Below, piece by piece: positions 16,154 to 26,022 of a DNA stretch of 64,000 nucleotides; position 1 is the stretch's first letter, and each line of letters opens with the position of its first letter. Under the pieces are notes generated by a model. The model worked only from the letters and a program-made list of their open reading frames with translations, was not told the DNA's origin and did no database searches. The DNA is from Acetatifactor muris (GTDB lineage Bacteria > Bacillota > Clostridia > Lachnospirales > Lachnospiraceae), in NCBI GenBank assembly GCA_023663635.1, contig JAMPHD010000011.1, positions 17,445 through 81,444 on the forward strand, written 5' to 3'. A program made the position numbers and the translations under genes.

Positions 16154-17374
16154 ATGGTAAGCAGATCTGTGAAAATGACTGCATATGCATTGACTGCGGT
16201 GATGGCGTTTTCAAGTATGTCCGTCACGGCACAGGCCGCCAAGGGCGATTCCGTTCTGCCCAGCGGCGGAGTGGGTCTCTCTCTGGCCAACAATGCCACC
16301 TCGCTTGAGACGATAGCAGGACCCGCCGACAGGAGCGCGGGCAATGTCACGACCGGCACCGCCACGGCGGTGGAGCGGGCCGCGGCGCCTGAAGAACAGA
16401 CCGCGGTTCCCGTGGAGCAGCCGGCTTTTTCCGCGGAGGAGGAACTGTTTCGCAATCTGGTGATCGCGCAGGTGACCAATTATGTCAATGTCCGCAGTCT
16501 CCCGAGTGAAGATGGGGAGATTGTCGGCAAATTATATGATGATTCCGTGGGGAATCTTTTGGGTGAGGAGAACGGTTGGTATCTGATCCAATCGGGCACC
16601 GTGACCGGATATGTCAAGGGTGAGTTCTGTGTCACCGGCGATGAGGCGGTGGCATTGGCCAAACAGGTGGGCACCTGTCTGGCGACGGTCACCACCACTA
16701 CCCTGAAGGTGCGCATGGAGCCGAGCCTGGATGCCCCGGTGTTGGGACTGGTCCCTCTGGGAGATCAGCTGCTCGTGTTAGACGAGACGGAAGGCTGGGT
16801 ACAGGTTGACGTCGAGGAAGGCAAAGGTTGGGTATCAACGGATTATGTGACTTTACATACGGAGTTTGTGGAGGCGGAGTCCAAGGCTGAGGAGGAGGTC
16901 CGTCTGGCCAAGGAGGCCGAGGAGCGCAGAAAGGCCAGAGCGGCCGCTGCCAAGAGCGTGCAGACTCAGGAATATGCTCCCGCCAAAGAGAATACGGCCG
17001 TGGCGGTGGCAAGCGGCGAGGGCAGCGAGATGGGTGTGGCGGTTGCCGAGTACGCCCTGCAGTTTGTGGGCAATCCCTATGTGTACGGCGGCACCAGTCT
17101 GACGGACGGCGCGGACTGCTCCGGTTTCGTCATGAGCGTCTACGCGAACTTCGGGGTGAGCCTGCCTCATTCCTCCGCGTCGGATCGCAGCCAGGGTTCT
17201 GCCGTGGAGGGCGGACTGGCCAACGCGCAGCCCGGAGATCTGATCTGTTACTCCGGCCATGTGGCGCTGTATATCGGCGACGGACAGATCGTTCACGCGT
17301 CCACCAAGAAGACCGGCATCATCGTGTCCTCGGCGGATTACAAGAAAGTTTTGGCTGTCAGAAGAATCTTCTGA
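16154..17374 (+). CDS. Secreted NlpC/P60 peptidoglycan endopeptidase with SH3 domains
   Basis: A 406-residue exported cell-wall hydrolase. A signal peptide (residues 1 to about 29, ending AQA) is followed by a variable linker. Two bacterial SH3 domains (about 100-160 and 175-235) probably bind the wall. An Ala/Glu/Lys-rich coiled stretch then precedes the C-terminal NlpC/P60 domain with catalytic C322 in DCSGF, H369 in SGHVALYIG and H381 in IVHAS. It would cleave D-Glu-to-diamino-acid bonds in stem peptides during growth or separation. ATG 16154 is preferred because CAGGAGG lies just upstream; the in-frame ATG 16100 would spoil the signal peptide. Confidence 0.92.
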   Translation: MVSRSVKMTAYALTAVMAFSSMSVTAQAAKGDSVLPSGGVGLSLANNATSLETIAGPADRSAGNVTTGTATAVERAAAPEEQTAVPVEQPAFSAEEELFRNLVIAQVTNYVNVRSLPSEDGEIVGKLYDDSVGNLLGEENGWYLIQSGTVTGYVKGEFCVTGDEAVALAKQVGTCLATVTTTTLKVRMEPSLDAPVLGLVPLGDQLLVLDETEGWVQVDVEEGKGWVSTDYVTLHTEFVEAESKAEEEVRLAKEAEERRKARAAAAKSVQTQEYAPAKENTAVAVASGEGSEMGVAVAEYALQFVGNPYVYGGTSLTDGADCSGFVMSVYANFGVSLPHSSASDRSQGSAVEGGLANAQPGDLICYSGHVALYIGDGQIVHASTKKTGIIVSSADYKKVLAVRRIF

Positions 17375-17401
17375 CGCGAGACAGTCATAAGTTTGTCATG
17401 G

Positions 17402-17434
17402 AAACCGTCATACCCTCGGGTGTGGCGGTTTTTG
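17402..17434 (+). terminator. Rho-independent terminator after the NlpC/P60 gene
   Basis: ACCG-CATACC and GGTGTG-CGGT arms close a short loop and are followed by TTTTT. Confidence 0.75.
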
Positions 17435-17464
17435 TTGCAAAGGACCGGGCAGATATGCTATAAT
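17435..17464 (+). promoter_or_regulatory. Promoter of hpf
   Basis: TTGCAA (17435-17440), 18 bp, TATAAT (17459-17464), immediately after the preceding terminator. Confidence 0.55.
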
Positions 17465-17506
17465 GAGCATACAGCCAAAAAATAAATTATTGAAGGGGAT
17501 GATGGC

Positions 17507-18034
17507 ATGAAATTTATAATCGTAGGCAGAAACATCGAAGTGACGCCCGGACTCAGAGCCGCAGTGGAGGACAAGCTCGGCAAGCTCGACAAGTATTTTA
17601 ATCCCGATACGCAGGTGAATGTTACTCTGAGCGTGGAGAAGGAACGCCAGAAGATCGAGGTCACCATCGCCGTGAAGGGCAGCATCATTCGTTCCGAGCA
17701 GGTCAGCAACGATATGTATGTGTCCATCGATCTGGTGGAGGAGATCATAGAGAGACAGCTCAAGAGATACAAGAACAAGCTTGTGGACAAGCATCAGGCG
17801 GGCGGCGATTTCAGCCAACTGTATGTGGAGAACGACTATATGGACGAGGAGGAAGTCAAGATCGTCCGCACCAAGAAGTTTGACATCAAGCCCATGTACC
17901 CTGAGGACGCCTGCATTCAGATGGAACTTCTCGGACACAATTTCTTTGTCTTCTGCAACGCGGAGACGGATCAGGTGAATGTGGTATACAAGAGAAAGGG
18001 CGACACCTACGGCCTGATCGAGCCGGAGTATTAA
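17507..18034 (+). CDS. hpf: Ribosome hibernation promoting factor, long form
   Basis: A 175-residue protein. The N-terminal domain (about 1-100: MKFIIVGRNIEVTPGLRAAVEDKLGKLDKYF) is the HPF/YfiA fold that occupies the mRNA/tRNA channel of the 30S subunit. A linker leads to the C-terminal dimerisation domain (about 118-175: KKFDIKPMYPEDACIQMELLG), which marks the long form that makes 100S ribosome dimers in Firmicutes. It has its own promoter. It is followed after 65 bp by a peptidase gene whose start is in a folded leader. Confidence 0.95.
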   Translation: MKFIIVGRNIEVTPGLRAAVEDKLGKLDKYFNPDTQVNVTLSVEKERQKIEVTIAVKGSIIRSEQVSNDMYVSIDLVEEIIERQLKRYKNKLVDKHQAGGDFSQLYVENDYMDEEEVKIVRTKKFDIKPMYPEDACIQMELLGHNFFVFCNAETDQVNVVYKRKGDTYGLIEPEY

Positions 18035-18036
18035 AT

Positions 18037-18092
18037 CCCGCACATAGTTCCCGCCTCTTTCACATACAATAAGAGGAATGAAACCGTGCGGG
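18037..18092 (+). promoter_or_regulatory. Nested hairpin in the leader of the M23 gene
   Basis: Outer arms CCCGCAC (18037-18043) and GTGCGGG (18086-18092) enclose CCTCTT and AAGAGG (18054-18059, 18071-18076). The right outer arm overlaps the only purine-rich stretch before ATG 18100, so folding could limit translation of the peptidase. Confidence 0.4.
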
Positions 18093-18099
18093 TGAAGAC

Positions 18100-19152
18100 A
18101 TGCAGATACCTTCTTTTTGGAAAAAGCGAAATTGGAGACAGGCACCGTTGGGCATAATGATCGTCCTTGCGGCGCTTGTCTCTTTGTTTGTCGGGACAAG
18201 GCAGTGGACGGAAACCTCGGCTACGGCAAAGGATTACATAAAATGGGTGGATTTTGACGTGTCTTATGACGCGCTCTGTCAAGCCTATCAGTGGGATGTG
18301 GAGACCCATGGGACGGAATATGAGGTGCATTGGATCGAGCTTCTGGCCTACACCGCGTCCCACACGGGAGGCGCTTTTGATAAGAAGGCGTTGAGCCTGT
18401 TGGGCGATACCGCCGGGCGACTCGCCGCGGGGGAGGCGGACATGGCGGAACTGACCGCCGACCTCAAGTACTATGACTATTATCTGGAGGCTTACACCGC
18501 GGTGTTGGGCGGCCTGGTGGGAGAGTACGAGGTGGAGGAGCAGGACGAGAACGGACATGTGAACTGGAAGAGCAAATACGGCCTCAAGGCCTATTTTCCG
18601 CTGGCGAGGGGATTTGACTACTCTCATTTTGACGATTTCGGGGTCAGCCGCAGCTACGGCTATAAGCGCAGACATCTGGGACATGACATGATGGGACTCA
18701 CGGGTACGCCCATCATGGCCATCGAGTCCGGCAGGGTGGAGGCGCTCGGTTGGAATCAATACGGCGGGTGGCGCGTCGGCATCCGCAGTCTGGACGGCAA
18801 GCGCTATTACTATTACGCGCATCTGCGCCAGAATTATCCCTTTGCGGAGAACCTTGAGGAGGGCAGTTTCGTCACGGCCGGGGACGTGATCGGCTACATG
18901 GGACACACCGGATACTCCACCAGGGAGAATGTCAACAATATCGAGGTGACGCATCTGCACTGGGGTTTGGAGCTTGTGTTTGACGAATCCCAGAAGGAGA
19001 GCGATAATGAAATCTGGATCGATGTATACGCGCTCACGAGATTCCTGGCCAAACACACGCAGCCCGCGGAGAAAGTGGAGGGGACCAAGGAGTGGGTGCG
19101 CACCACGCAGATGCGGGATCCCGAGCTTGTTATTTTTTTATCAAATTTGTGA
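18100..19152 (+). CDS. M23 family (LytM-type) metallopeptidase
   Basis: A 350-residue protein with one N-terminal membrane helix (about residues 16-33). An alpha-helical extracellular region follows, then an M23 domain (about 175-300). Zinc ligands are visible: H192 and D196 in HLGHD and H287 in the HLH of THLHWG, with a further catalytic His in YYYAHL. It probably cleaves peptidoglycan cross-bridges or serves as a wall-binding scaffold like SpoIIQ, but the metal ligands are intact, favouring an active enzyme. It has no strong ribosome binding site; the candidate GGGTGAAG lies in a hairpin. Confidence 0.88.
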   Translation: MQIPSFWKKRNWRQAPLGIMIVLAALVSLFVGTRQWTETSATAKDYIKWVDFDVSYDALCQAYQWDVETHGTEYEVHWIELLAYTASHTGGAFDKKALSLLGDTAGRLAAGEADMAELTADLKYYDYYLEAYTAVLGGLVGEYEVEEQDENGHVNWKSKYGLKAYFPLARGFDYSHFDDFGVSRSYGYKRRHLGHDMMGLTGTPIMAIESGRVEALGWNQYGGWRVGIRSLDGKRYYYYAHLRQNYPFAENLEEGSFVTAGDVIGYMGHTGYSTRENVNNIEVTHLHWGLELVFDESQKESDNEIWIDVYALTRFLAKHTQPAEKVEGTKEWVRTTQMRDPELVIFLSNL

Positions 19153-19159
19153 AAACCCG

Positions 19160-19188
19160 TTGCAAAAGCCGGTTAGCTATGATACAAT
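19160..19188 (+). promoter_or_regulatory. Promoter of the butyrate operon
   Basis: TTGCAA (19160-19165), 17 bp, TACAAT (19183-19188), 62 bp before the thiolase start. Confidence 0.6.
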
Positions 19189-19250
19189 GGACTACAGTTG
19201 CAATGTCAAAAAAATAACAATCATGCAGGAAAAATATGGAGGAAAGTGAA

Positions 19251-20435
19251 ATGGCGAAAAAAGTGGTGTTGGCAGGAGCATGTCGTACGGCGATCGGCAC
19301 AATGGGCGGATCCCTGAGCACAACCCCCGCGGCGGATCTGGGCGCTATCGTGATCAAAGAGGCGCTGAACAGAGCGGGCGTGGCTCCCGAGCAGGTGGAT
19401 CAGGTCTACATGGGCTGTGTGATCCAGGCCGCACAGGGACAGAATGTGGCCCGCCAGGCATCCATCAAAGCGGGACTTCCCATCGAGGTTCCGGCGGTGA
19501 CGATGAATGTGGTGTGCGGTTCCGGCTTGAACTGCGTGAATCAGGCGGCACAGATGATCCTGGCAGGTGATGCGGATATCGTTGTGGCAGGCGGTATGGA
19601 GAATATGTCCATGGCTCCCTACGCGATCCCCCAGGCCCGTTACGGTTACAGGATGAACAACGGCACCTTGGTGGATACCATGATAAAGGACGCTCTCTGG
19701 GACGCGTTCAATGACTATCATATGATCAAGACCGCGGACAATATCTGTGAGGAGTGGGGACTGACCCGCGAGGAGTTGGACGAGTTCGCCTTAAAGAGCC
19801 AGCAGAAGGCCGAGGCCGCTCAGAAGAACGGCGCTTTCAAGGCGGAGATCGTTCCCGTTGAAGTGAAGAAAAAGAAAGAGACCATCGTATTTGACACGGA
19901 TGAGGGCCCCAGAGCCGGCTCCACCATGGAGGGGCTCGCCAAACTGCGCCCCATCAATCCGAACGGATTTGTCACCGCGGGCAATGCCTCCGGGATCAAT
20001 GACGGCGCGGCTGCCATCGTGGTGATGAGCGAGGAGAAAGCGAAGGAGTTGGGCGTAAAACCCATGGCCACCTATGTGGCGGGAGCGCTTGCGGGCGTGC
20101 GTCCCGAGGTGATGGGCATTGGTCCCGTGGCCTCCACGAAGAAAGTGTTGGCCAAGACGGGCATGAAGATCGAGGATTTTGACATCATTGAGGCCAATGA
20201 GGCTTTTGCGGCGCAGTCCGTCGCCGTGGGCCGCGAACTGGGCATTGACGTGGACAGACAGCTCAATCCCAACGGCGGAGCCATTGCGCTGGGACATCCC
20301 GTGGGCGCGTCCGGCTGCCGTATTCTGGTGACGCTGCTGCATGAGATGCAGGCCAAGGGCGCCAAGACCGGTCTTGCGACTCTGTGTATCGGCGGCGGCA
20401 TGGGCTGCTCCACCATCGTGAAGATCGAGGATTAA
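19251..20435 (+). CDS. thlA: Acetyl-CoA C-acetyltransferase (thiolase)
   Basis: A 394-residue biosynthetic thiolase that condenses two acetyl-CoA to acetoacetyl-CoA, the first step of butyryl-CoA formation. Active-site residues are present: nucleophile C89 in NVVCGSGLN, His in GHPVGASG, and the second Cys in CIGGGMGCS near the C-terminus. ATG 19251 is preferred over GTG-type starts upstream because GGAGG lies 9 nt before it. It is first in a six-gene operon ordered thl-crt-hbd-bcd-etfB-etfA with short gaps. Confidence 0.96.
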   Translation: MAKKVVLAGACRTAIGTMGGSLSTTPAADLGAIVIKEALNRAGVAPEQVDQVYMGCVIQAAQGQNVARQASIKAGLPIEVPAVTMNVVCGSGLNCVNQAAQMILAGDADIVVAGGMENMSMAPYAIPQARYGYRMNNGTLVDTMIKDALWDAFNDYHMIKTADNICEEWGLTREELDEFALKSQQKAEAAQKNGAFKAEIVPVEVKKKKETIVFDTDEGPRAGSTMEGLAKLRPINPNGFVTAGNASGINDGAAAIVVMSEEKAKELGVKPMATYVAGALAGVRPEVMGIGPVASTKKVLAKTGMKIEDFDIIEANEAFAAQSVAVGRELGIDVDRQLNPNGGAIALGHPVGASGCRILVTLLHEMQAKGAKTGLATLCIGGGMGCSTIVKIED

Positions 20436-20471
20436 ATCCCATACGGAATACGAGAAAGGCATGGTGACAAT

Positions 20472-21257
20472 ATGGATTACATTTTATATGAGCCCAAGGG
20501 CGCTTACGCGATCATCACCGTCAACCGTGAGAAGGCGCTGAACGCTCTGAATTCTCAGGTGCTCGACGAGCTTGACGCCACTCTGGACGGCGTGAATTTG
20601 GACGAGGTGCGCTGTCTGATCCTCACCGGGGCGGGGGAGAAGTCCTTTGTGGCCGGAGCGGACATCGGCGAGATGAGCACCCTGACCAAGGCGGAGGGTG
20701 AGGCCTTCGGCAAAAAAGGAAACGATGTGTTCCGCAAGTTGGAGACTTTTCCGATCCCCGTGATCGCCGCGGTGAACGGTTTTGCGTTGGGCGGCGGCTG
20801 CGAGCTCGCCATGAGCTGTGATATCCGCATCTGTTCCGACAACGCGGTGTTCGGGCAGCCCGAGGTGGGCCTGGGCATCACGCCCGGCTTTGGCGGCACC
20901 CAGAGACTGGCCCGCATCGTGGGCGTGGGCATGGCCAAGCAGATGATCTACACCGCCCGCAACATCAAGGCGGATGAGGCGTACAGGATCGGTCTGGTGA
21001 ACGCGGTCCACGCGAAGGAGGAACTGCTGCCCGCGGCGGAGAAGATGGCCGCAGGCATCGCGGGCAACGCCCCCATCGCCGTGCGCAACTGCAAGAAGGC
21101 CATCAACGAGGGTCTGGACGCGGACATGGACGCCGCCATCGTCATCGAGGAGAAACTGTTTGGGGACTGCTTTGAGACGGAGGACCAGAAGTACGGCATG
21201 GCATTTTTCCTGGATAAGAATAAAGAAAAGGTCAAGGAACCTTTTAAGAATTGTTAG
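20472..21257 (+). CDS. crt: 3-hydroxybutyryl-CoA dehydratase (crotonase)
   Basis: A 261-residue enoyl-CoA hydratase-fold enzyme that dehydrates 3-hydroxybutyryl-CoA to crotonyl-CoA. It shows the oxyanion-hole segments AGADIGEM and GFALGGGCELAMSCD, and two catalytic glutamates, E111 (GCELA) and E131 (PEVGLG). Length and order match clostridial crt. It lies 36 nt after thlA and 22 nt before hbd. The operon context makes the short-chain specificity very likely. Confidence 0.95.
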   Translation: MDYILYEPKGAYAIITVNREKALNALNSQVLDELDATLDGVNLDEVRCLILTGAGEKSFVAGADIGEMSTLTKAEGEAFGKKGNDVFRKLETFPIPVIAAVNGFALGGGCELAMSCDIRICSDNAVFGQPEVGLGITPGFGGTQRLARIVGVGMAKQMIYTARNIKADEAYRIGLVNAVHAKEELLPAAEKMAAGIAGNAPIAVRNCKKAINEGLDADMDAAIVIEEKLFGDCFETEDQKYGMAFFLDKNKEKVKEPFKNC

Positions 21258-21279
21258 TTTTGGATAAGGAGGAAAGAAC

Positions 21280-22119
21280 ATGAAAGTAGGCATTATCGGT
21301 GCGGGAACCATGGGTTCCGGAATTGCGCAGGCATTTGCGATGACAGACGGCTATGAGGTCTGCCTCTGCGATATCAAACAGGAGTTTGCGGACGGCGGCA
21401 AGGCCAAGATCTTAAAGAATCTCAACTTCCTCGTGGGCAAGGAGAAGATCACGCAGGAGAAGGCGGACGCCATTGCGGCCAAGATCACGACCGGCTTAAA
21501 GGACATCTGCACGGACTGCGATCTGGTGGTGGAGGTTGCCCCCGAGAACATGCAACTCAAGAAGGAGACCTTCAAGGAGCTGCAGGCCATCGTGAAACCG
21601 GACTGCGTCTTTGCCACCAATACCTCCTCCCTCTCCATCACGGAGATCGGCGCGGGTCTGGATCGCCCCATGATCGGGATGCATTTCTTTAATCCCGCCG
21701 ACAGGATGAAACTGGTGGAGGTGATCGCCGGGGAGAACACTCCCGCGGAGTTGGTGGAGAAGATCAAGGGCATCGCGGCCGAGATCGGCAAGACTCCCGT
21801 GGAGGTGAAGGAAGCTCCCGGATTTGTGGTGAACCGTATACTCATCCCCATGATCAACGAGGCCATCGGCATCTACGCGGAGGGCATCGCCAGCGTGGCG
21901 GATATCGATGAGGCCATGAAATTGGGCGCGTCCCATCCCATGGGTCCTCTGGCTCTGGGCGATCTGGTGGGACTGGACATCGTGCTTGCCATCATGGAGG
22001 TACTGCAGAACGAGACCGGCGATCCCAAGTATCGTCCCCATCCCTTTCTGCGCAAGATGGTGCGCGCGGGCAAGCTCGGCAGAAAGACCGGAAAGGGTTT
22101 CTACGATTACAGCAAATAA
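21280..22119 (+). CDS. hbd: 3-hydroxybutyryl-CoA dehydrogenase
   Basis: A 279-residue protein that reduces acetoacetyl-CoA to 3-hydroxybutyryl-CoA. The N-terminal Rossmann motif [11 protein letters not shown] (about residues 7-17), the catalytic H135 in GMHFFNP and the C-terminal helical dimer domain ([21 protein letters not shown]) are all present. AGGAGG precedes the ATG. Like other clostridial Hbd proteins it is a single-function enzyme, separate from the hydratase. Confidence 0.96.
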   Translation: MKVGIIGAGTMGSGIAQAFAMTDGYEVCLCDIKQEFADGGKAKILKNLNFLVGKEKITQEKADAIAAKITTGLKDICTDCDLVVEVAPENMQLKKETFKELQAIVKPDCVFATNTSSLSITEIGAGLDRPMIGMHFFNPADRMKLVEVIAGENTPAELVEKIKGIAAEIGKTPVEVKEAPGFVVNRILIPMINEAIGIYAEGIASVADIDEAMKLGASHPMGPLALGDLVGLDIVLAIMEVLQNETGDPKYRPHPFLRKMVRAGKLGRKTGKGFYDYSK

Positions 22120-22152
22120 TACAAGTAAAATATAGAATGAAGGAGAAAAGTC

Positions 22153-23319
22153 ATGGATTTTACTTTGAGCAAAAAGCATGAAATGATGCGCACTCTTTTC
22201 AGAGAGTTCGCGGAGAAAGAGGTAAAGCCTCTGGCGCAGGAGGTTGACGAGACGGAGGAGTTCCCCCGCGCGACCGTTGAGAAGATGGCCAAGGCCGGCT
22301 TTATGGGCATTCCCATTCCCAAGGAGTACGGCGGACAGGGCTGTGACGTGCTCTCCTACGCCATGTGCGTGGAGGAGTTGGCAAAGGTGTGCGGCACCAC
22401 CGCGGTGATCGTGTCCGCCCACACTTCCCTCTGTTGCGATCCCATCCTCACTTTCGGCACTGAGGAGCAGAAACAGAAATATCTGCCCGATCTGGCCGCG
22501 GGGAGAAAGATCGGCGCGTTTGGACTGACTGAGCCCGGAGCGGGAACCGATGCGCAGGGACAACAGACCAAGGCCGTGTTGGACGGCGATGAGTGGGTCA
22601 TCAACGGCTCCAAGATTTTCATCACCAACGGTAAGGAGGCGGATGTATATGTGATCTTTGCGGTGACCGGTGTGGTGGAGAAGAAGGGCAGACCCTTCAA
22701 GGAGATCTCCGCGTTCATCGTGGAGAAGGGCACTCCCGGATTCACCTTCGGAACCAAGGAGAAGAAGATGGGTATCCGCGGATCGTCCACCTATGAGCTG
22801 ATCTTTACCGACTGCCGCATTCCCAAGGACAATATGCTTGGCAAGCAGGGCAAGGGTTTCAATATCGCGATGCACACTCTGGACGGCGGACGTATCGGTA
22901 TCGCCGCGCAGGCTCTGGGCATCGGCGAGGGCGCTCTGGAGAGGACCATCGCCTACACCAAGGAGAGAAAACAGTTCGGCAAGGCCATCAGCGGTTTCCA
23001 GAACACCCAGTTCCAGTTGGCGGACATGGCCACCAAGGCACAGGCCGCGCAGTTTTTGGTATACAAGGCTGCCTGCACCAAGGATCAGTACACGCAGGAT
23101 CACAAGACTTCCTACAATGTGGAAGCTGCCATGGCCAAGCTCTATGCCGCGGAGATGGCAATGGAGGTCACCACGAAGGCCGTTCAGCTGCACGGCGGTT
23201 ACGGCTACACCAGAGAGTATGATGTGGAGCGCATGATGCGCGACGCCAAGATCACTGAGATCTATGAGGGTACCTCCGAGGTACAGAGAATGGTGATCTC
23301 AGCCGCACTGCTCAAGTAA
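22153..23319 (+). CDS. bcd: Butyryl-CoA dehydrogenase
   Basis: A 388-residue acyl-CoA dehydrogenase that reduces crotonyl-CoA to butyryl-CoA. FAD-binding segments (FGLTEPGAGTDAQG, FITNG), the substrate region and the catalytic glutamate in the YEGT motif (about E372) are visible. Placed directly before etfB and etfA, it would form the Bcd-EtfAB complex that couples NADH oxidation to both crotonyl-CoA and ferredoxin reduction (flavin-based electron bifurcation) at the cytoplasmic side. That mechanism is known for the family and inferred here. Confidence 0.95.
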   Translation: MDFTLSKKHEMMRTLFREFAEKEVKPLAQEVDETEEFPRATVEKMAKAGFMGIPIPKEYGGQGCDVLSYAMCVEELAKVCGTTAVIVSAHTSLCCDPILTFGTEEQKQKYLPDLAAGRKIGAFGLTEPGAGTDAQGQQTKAVLDGDEWVINGSKIFITNGKEADVYVIFAVTGVVEKKGRPFKEISAFIVEKGTPGFTFGTKEKKMGIRGSSTYELIFTDCRIPKDNMLGKQGKGFNIAMHTLDGGRIGIAAQALGIGEGALERTIAYTKERKQFGKAISGFQNTQFQLADMATKAQAAQFLVYKAACTKDQYTQDHKTSYNVEAAMAKLYAAEMAMEVTTKAVQLHGGYGYTREYDVERMMRDAKITEIYEGTSEVQRMVISAALLK

Positions 23320-23356
23320 ACCGGAAAACCGACAAATATAAAGGAGTGAAAATACA

Positions 23357-24139
23357 ATGAAAATCGTTGTTTGTATTAAGCAGGTTCCCGACACCACGGG
23401 TGGCGTGACATTCAAGCCTGACGGTACGCTGGATCGGGCCGCCATGATGACAATTATGAATCCCGATGACAAGGCGGGACTGGAGGCCGCGCTGAGACTC
23501 AAGGATCAGTACGGTGCGGAGGTCACCGCGCTGACCATGGGACTTCCCAAGGCCGAGGACGTGCTCAGAGAGGCTCTCGCGATGGGAGCCGACAAGGGCG
23601 TGTTGGTGACTGACAGAGTGTTGGGCGGCGCGGACACCTGGGCCACTTCCCAGACTCTGGCGGGAGCGCTCCGCAACATGGATTACGACCTCATCATCAC
23701 CGGACGTCAGGCCATCGACGGCGACACCGCGCAGGTGGGACCGCAGATTTCCGAACATTTGAATATTCCCGTGATCTCCTACGCGCAGAACCTGAAAGTG
23801 GAGGGTGACTGCGTGGTCGTGGAGCGTCAGTTTGACGACAGATATCATGTGCTGAAGGCCAAGATGCCCTGCCTCGTGACGGCGCTCTCCGAGCTCAATG
23901 AGCCCCGCTATATGACACCCGGCGGAATCTTCGACGCCTGTGAGGCCAAGATCACCGTGTGGGGCAGAGCCGATCTGAAGGATGTGGAGGATTCCAATCT
24001 GGGATTGGCGGGTTCTCCCACCCAGATCGCCAAGGCTTCCGACAAGGTGCGCAAGGGCGCGGGCGAGAAAGTGACCTTGGACCCCGCGGAGGCAGTGGAC
24101 TACATTGTGGGCAAGCTCAAGGACAGACATGTGATCTGA
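23357..24139 (+). CDS. etfB: Electron transfer flavoprotein, beta subunit
   Basis: A 260-residue EtfB with the typical start (MKIVVCIKQVPDT), the AMGADKGVLVTDR region and the family signature near residues 112-140 (LIITGRQAIDGDTAQVGPQISE). It binds the bifurcating flavin and AMP/NADH side of the EtfAB dimer. AGGAGTG precedes the ATG. The gene lies 37 nt after bcd and 53 nt before etfA. Confidence 0.95.
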   Translation: MKIVVCIKQVPDTTGGVTFKPDGTLDRAAMMTIMNPDDKAGLEAALRLKDQYGAEVTALTMGLPKAEDVLREALAMGADKGVLVTDRVLGGADTWATSQTLAGALRNMDYDLIITGRQAIDGDTAQVGPQISEHLNIPVISYAQNLKVEGDCVVVERQFDDRYHVLKAKMPCLVTALSELNEPRYMTPGGIFDACEAKITVWGRADLKDVEDSNLGLAGSPTQIAKASDKVRKGAGEKVTLDPAEAVDYIVGKLKDRHVI

Positions 24140-24192
24140 GCGTGAAAAGATTGAGAGTAAAGGCCGCCAAAGCGGCAGAATGAGAGGAAACC

Positions 24193-25236
24193 ATGAATTT
24201 AGAAGAATACAAGGGCGTATATGTCTTCGCGCAGCAGGTGGACAATTGCATCAACAGCATCGCCTTCGAGTTGATCGGCAAGGGCAAGGATCTGGCCGAG
24301 ACTCTGGGCACGGACGTGACTGCCGTATTGGTGGGCAGCAATGTGAAAAATTTGGCTGACGAGTTGGCCGAGTACGGCGCTGACAGGGTCATCGTGGTGG
24401 ATGATCCGGAGTTAAAAGAGTACAGAACGGAGCCTTACGCGCATGCTCTGGCATCCGTGATCGGGAAATACAAACCGGAGATCTTCCTGGTGGGCGCAAC
24501 CGCCATCGGGCGCGATCTGGGCCCTCGCGTGTCCGCAAGGATCCACACGGGACTGACTGCGGACTGCACACAGCTCGATATCGGCGACTTCCCTCTGGAG
24601 CCCAAGCCCAATGTGGAGCAGAAACACAATCAGCTGCTTATGACCCGTCCCGCGTTCGGCGGCAACACCATCGCCACCATCGCGTGCCCTAATTTCCGCC
24701 CCCAGATGGCAACCGTCCGTCCCGGCGTGATGCAGAAGAGGGAGAGACAGGCGGGCGTAAAAGCCAATGTGGAAGAGTTCAATCCCGGGTTCACTCCCGA
24801 CAACAAATATGTGGAGATTTTAGAGATCGTAAAAGCGGTGAGCGACACCGTGGACATCATGGATGCCAAGATTCTGGTGTCCGGCGGCCGCGGCGTGGGC
24901 AGTCCCGAGAACTTCAAGCTCCTGGACGATCTGGCGGAGGCGATTGGCGGCACCGTGAGCTGCTCCCGCGCGGTGGTGGACGCAGGTTGGAAACCCAAGG
25001 ATCTGCAGGTGGGTCAGACCGGCAAGACCGTGCGACCCACGGTATATTTTGCCATCGGTATCTCCGGAGCCATCCAGCATCTGGCCGGCATGGAGGAGTC
25101 CGACATCATCATCGCCATCAACAAGGACGAGAGCGCTCCCATCTTTGACGTGGCGGACTACGGCATCGTGGGAGACCTGAACAAGATCCTGCCCGCCCTG
25201 ACCGAGAAACTGAAAGTGGAGATGGCTGCCAAATAA
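24193..25236 (+). CDS. etfA: Electron transfer flavoprotein, alpha subunit
   Basis: A 347-residue EtfA. The C-terminal FAD domain shows the family pattern ([56 protein letters not shown]). It lacks an N-terminal ferredoxin-like Fe-S extension, so it is the short form. It is the last gene of the butyrate operon; a strong terminator follows. The terminal enzyme giving butyrate (butyryl-CoA:acetate CoA-transferase or butyrate kinase) is not in the window. Confidence 0.95.
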   Translation: MNLEEYKGVYVFAQQVDNCINSIAFELIGKGKDLAETLGTDVTAVLVGSNVKNLADELAEYGADRVIVVDDPELKEYRTEPYAHALASVIGKYKPEIFLVGATAIGRDLGPRVSARIHTGLTADCTQLDIGDFPLEPKPNVEQKHNQLLMTRPAFGGNTIATIACPNFRPQMATVRPGVMQKRERQAGVKANVEEFNPGFTPDNKYVEILEIVKAVSDTVDIMDAKILVSGGRGVGSPENFKLLDDLAEAIGGTVSCSRAVVDAGWKPKDLQVGQTGKTVRPTVYFAIGISGAIQHLAGMEESDIIIAINKDESAPIFDVADYGIVGDLNKILPALTEKLKVEMAAK

Positions 25237-25247
25237 GAATCGCAAGA

Positions 25248-25285
25248 GACCCGTGTCGTCCAAACGCCGGCACGGGTCCTTTTTT
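25248..25285 (+). terminator. Rho-independent terminator of the butyrate operon
   Basis: GACCCGTG (25248-25255) pairs with CACGGGTC (25271-25278), followed by CTTTTTT. Confidence 0.9.
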
Positions 25286-25359
25286 GCCAAATTCCACTAC
25301 CCCTTCCCCCGAATCCATGCTATACTATTATCAAAACGTGATACAGGACGGGAGATATC

Positions 25360-26022
25360 ATGAGACGCAATGTGAGCCTGGAGGAGATCTCCGACGGCAG
25401 ATTATATGATGAAAACGACATGGTCAAGGCGGACTGCCGCGGCTGTGAGGGCTGCAGCGACTGCTGCAGGGGCATGGGGCATTCCGTGGTCCTGGATCCC
25501 TACGATGTCTTTCGTCTGACCTTGGGATTGGGGCGGAGCATGGTTGAACTCCTGGAGCGGGAGATCGAACTGCAGGTGACGGACGGCTATATCCTGCCGA
25601 ATCTGAGGATGTCGGGGCCGGGAGAGAGCTGTGTGTTTCTGAACGGGGCCGGGCGATGTTCCGTGCATGAACTGCGCCCCGGGGTGTGCCGACTGTTTCC
25701 TCTGGGACGCTATTATGAGGATGGCGCTTTCCGCTATTTCCTGCAGACCGGAGAATGCGGGGCCGCGCGCTCGAAAGTGAAGGTGAGCAGGTGGATCGAC
25801 ACGCCGGACAGGAAACGTTACAGGGATTTTGTCACGGACTGGCACTATCTTTTGAACGATGTGGAGGAGCGGTTAAAACAGGCGGCGGAGGACGATGTCT
25901 TCTGCCGGGAATTGAATATGGCGCTGTTAAAAATATTTTATCTTGCCCCCTATGACGGGGAGGAGGATTTCCATGCGCAGTTTGCGCGGCGAAAGGAGGA
26001 ATTTCATGCATTCACCTCTTGA
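25360..26022 (+). CDS. YkgJ-family Fe/Zn-chelating cysteine cluster protein
   Basis: A 220-residue protein with the CxxxC/CC pattern of the UPF0153 (YkgJ) family: CRGCEGCSDCC at about residues 26-36, then C-V-F-L-N-G-A-G-R-C-S-V and RPGVCRLFP further on. Such proteins are thought to hold an Fe-S cluster or zinc; no reaction is established. The gene ends 17 nt inside the next one, so translation of the formate/nitrite channel is probably coupled to it. Confidence 0.85.
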   Translation: MRRNVSLEEISDGRLYDENDMVKADCRGCEGCSDCCRGMGHSVVLDPYDVFRLTLGLGRSMVELLEREIELQVTDGYILPNLRMSGPGESCVFLNGAGRCSVHELRPGVCRLFPLGRYYEDGAFRYFLQTGECGAARSKVKVSRWIDTPDRKRYRDFVTDWHYLLNDVEERLKQAAEDDVFCRELNMALLKIFYLAPYDGEEDFHAQFARRKEEFHAFTS

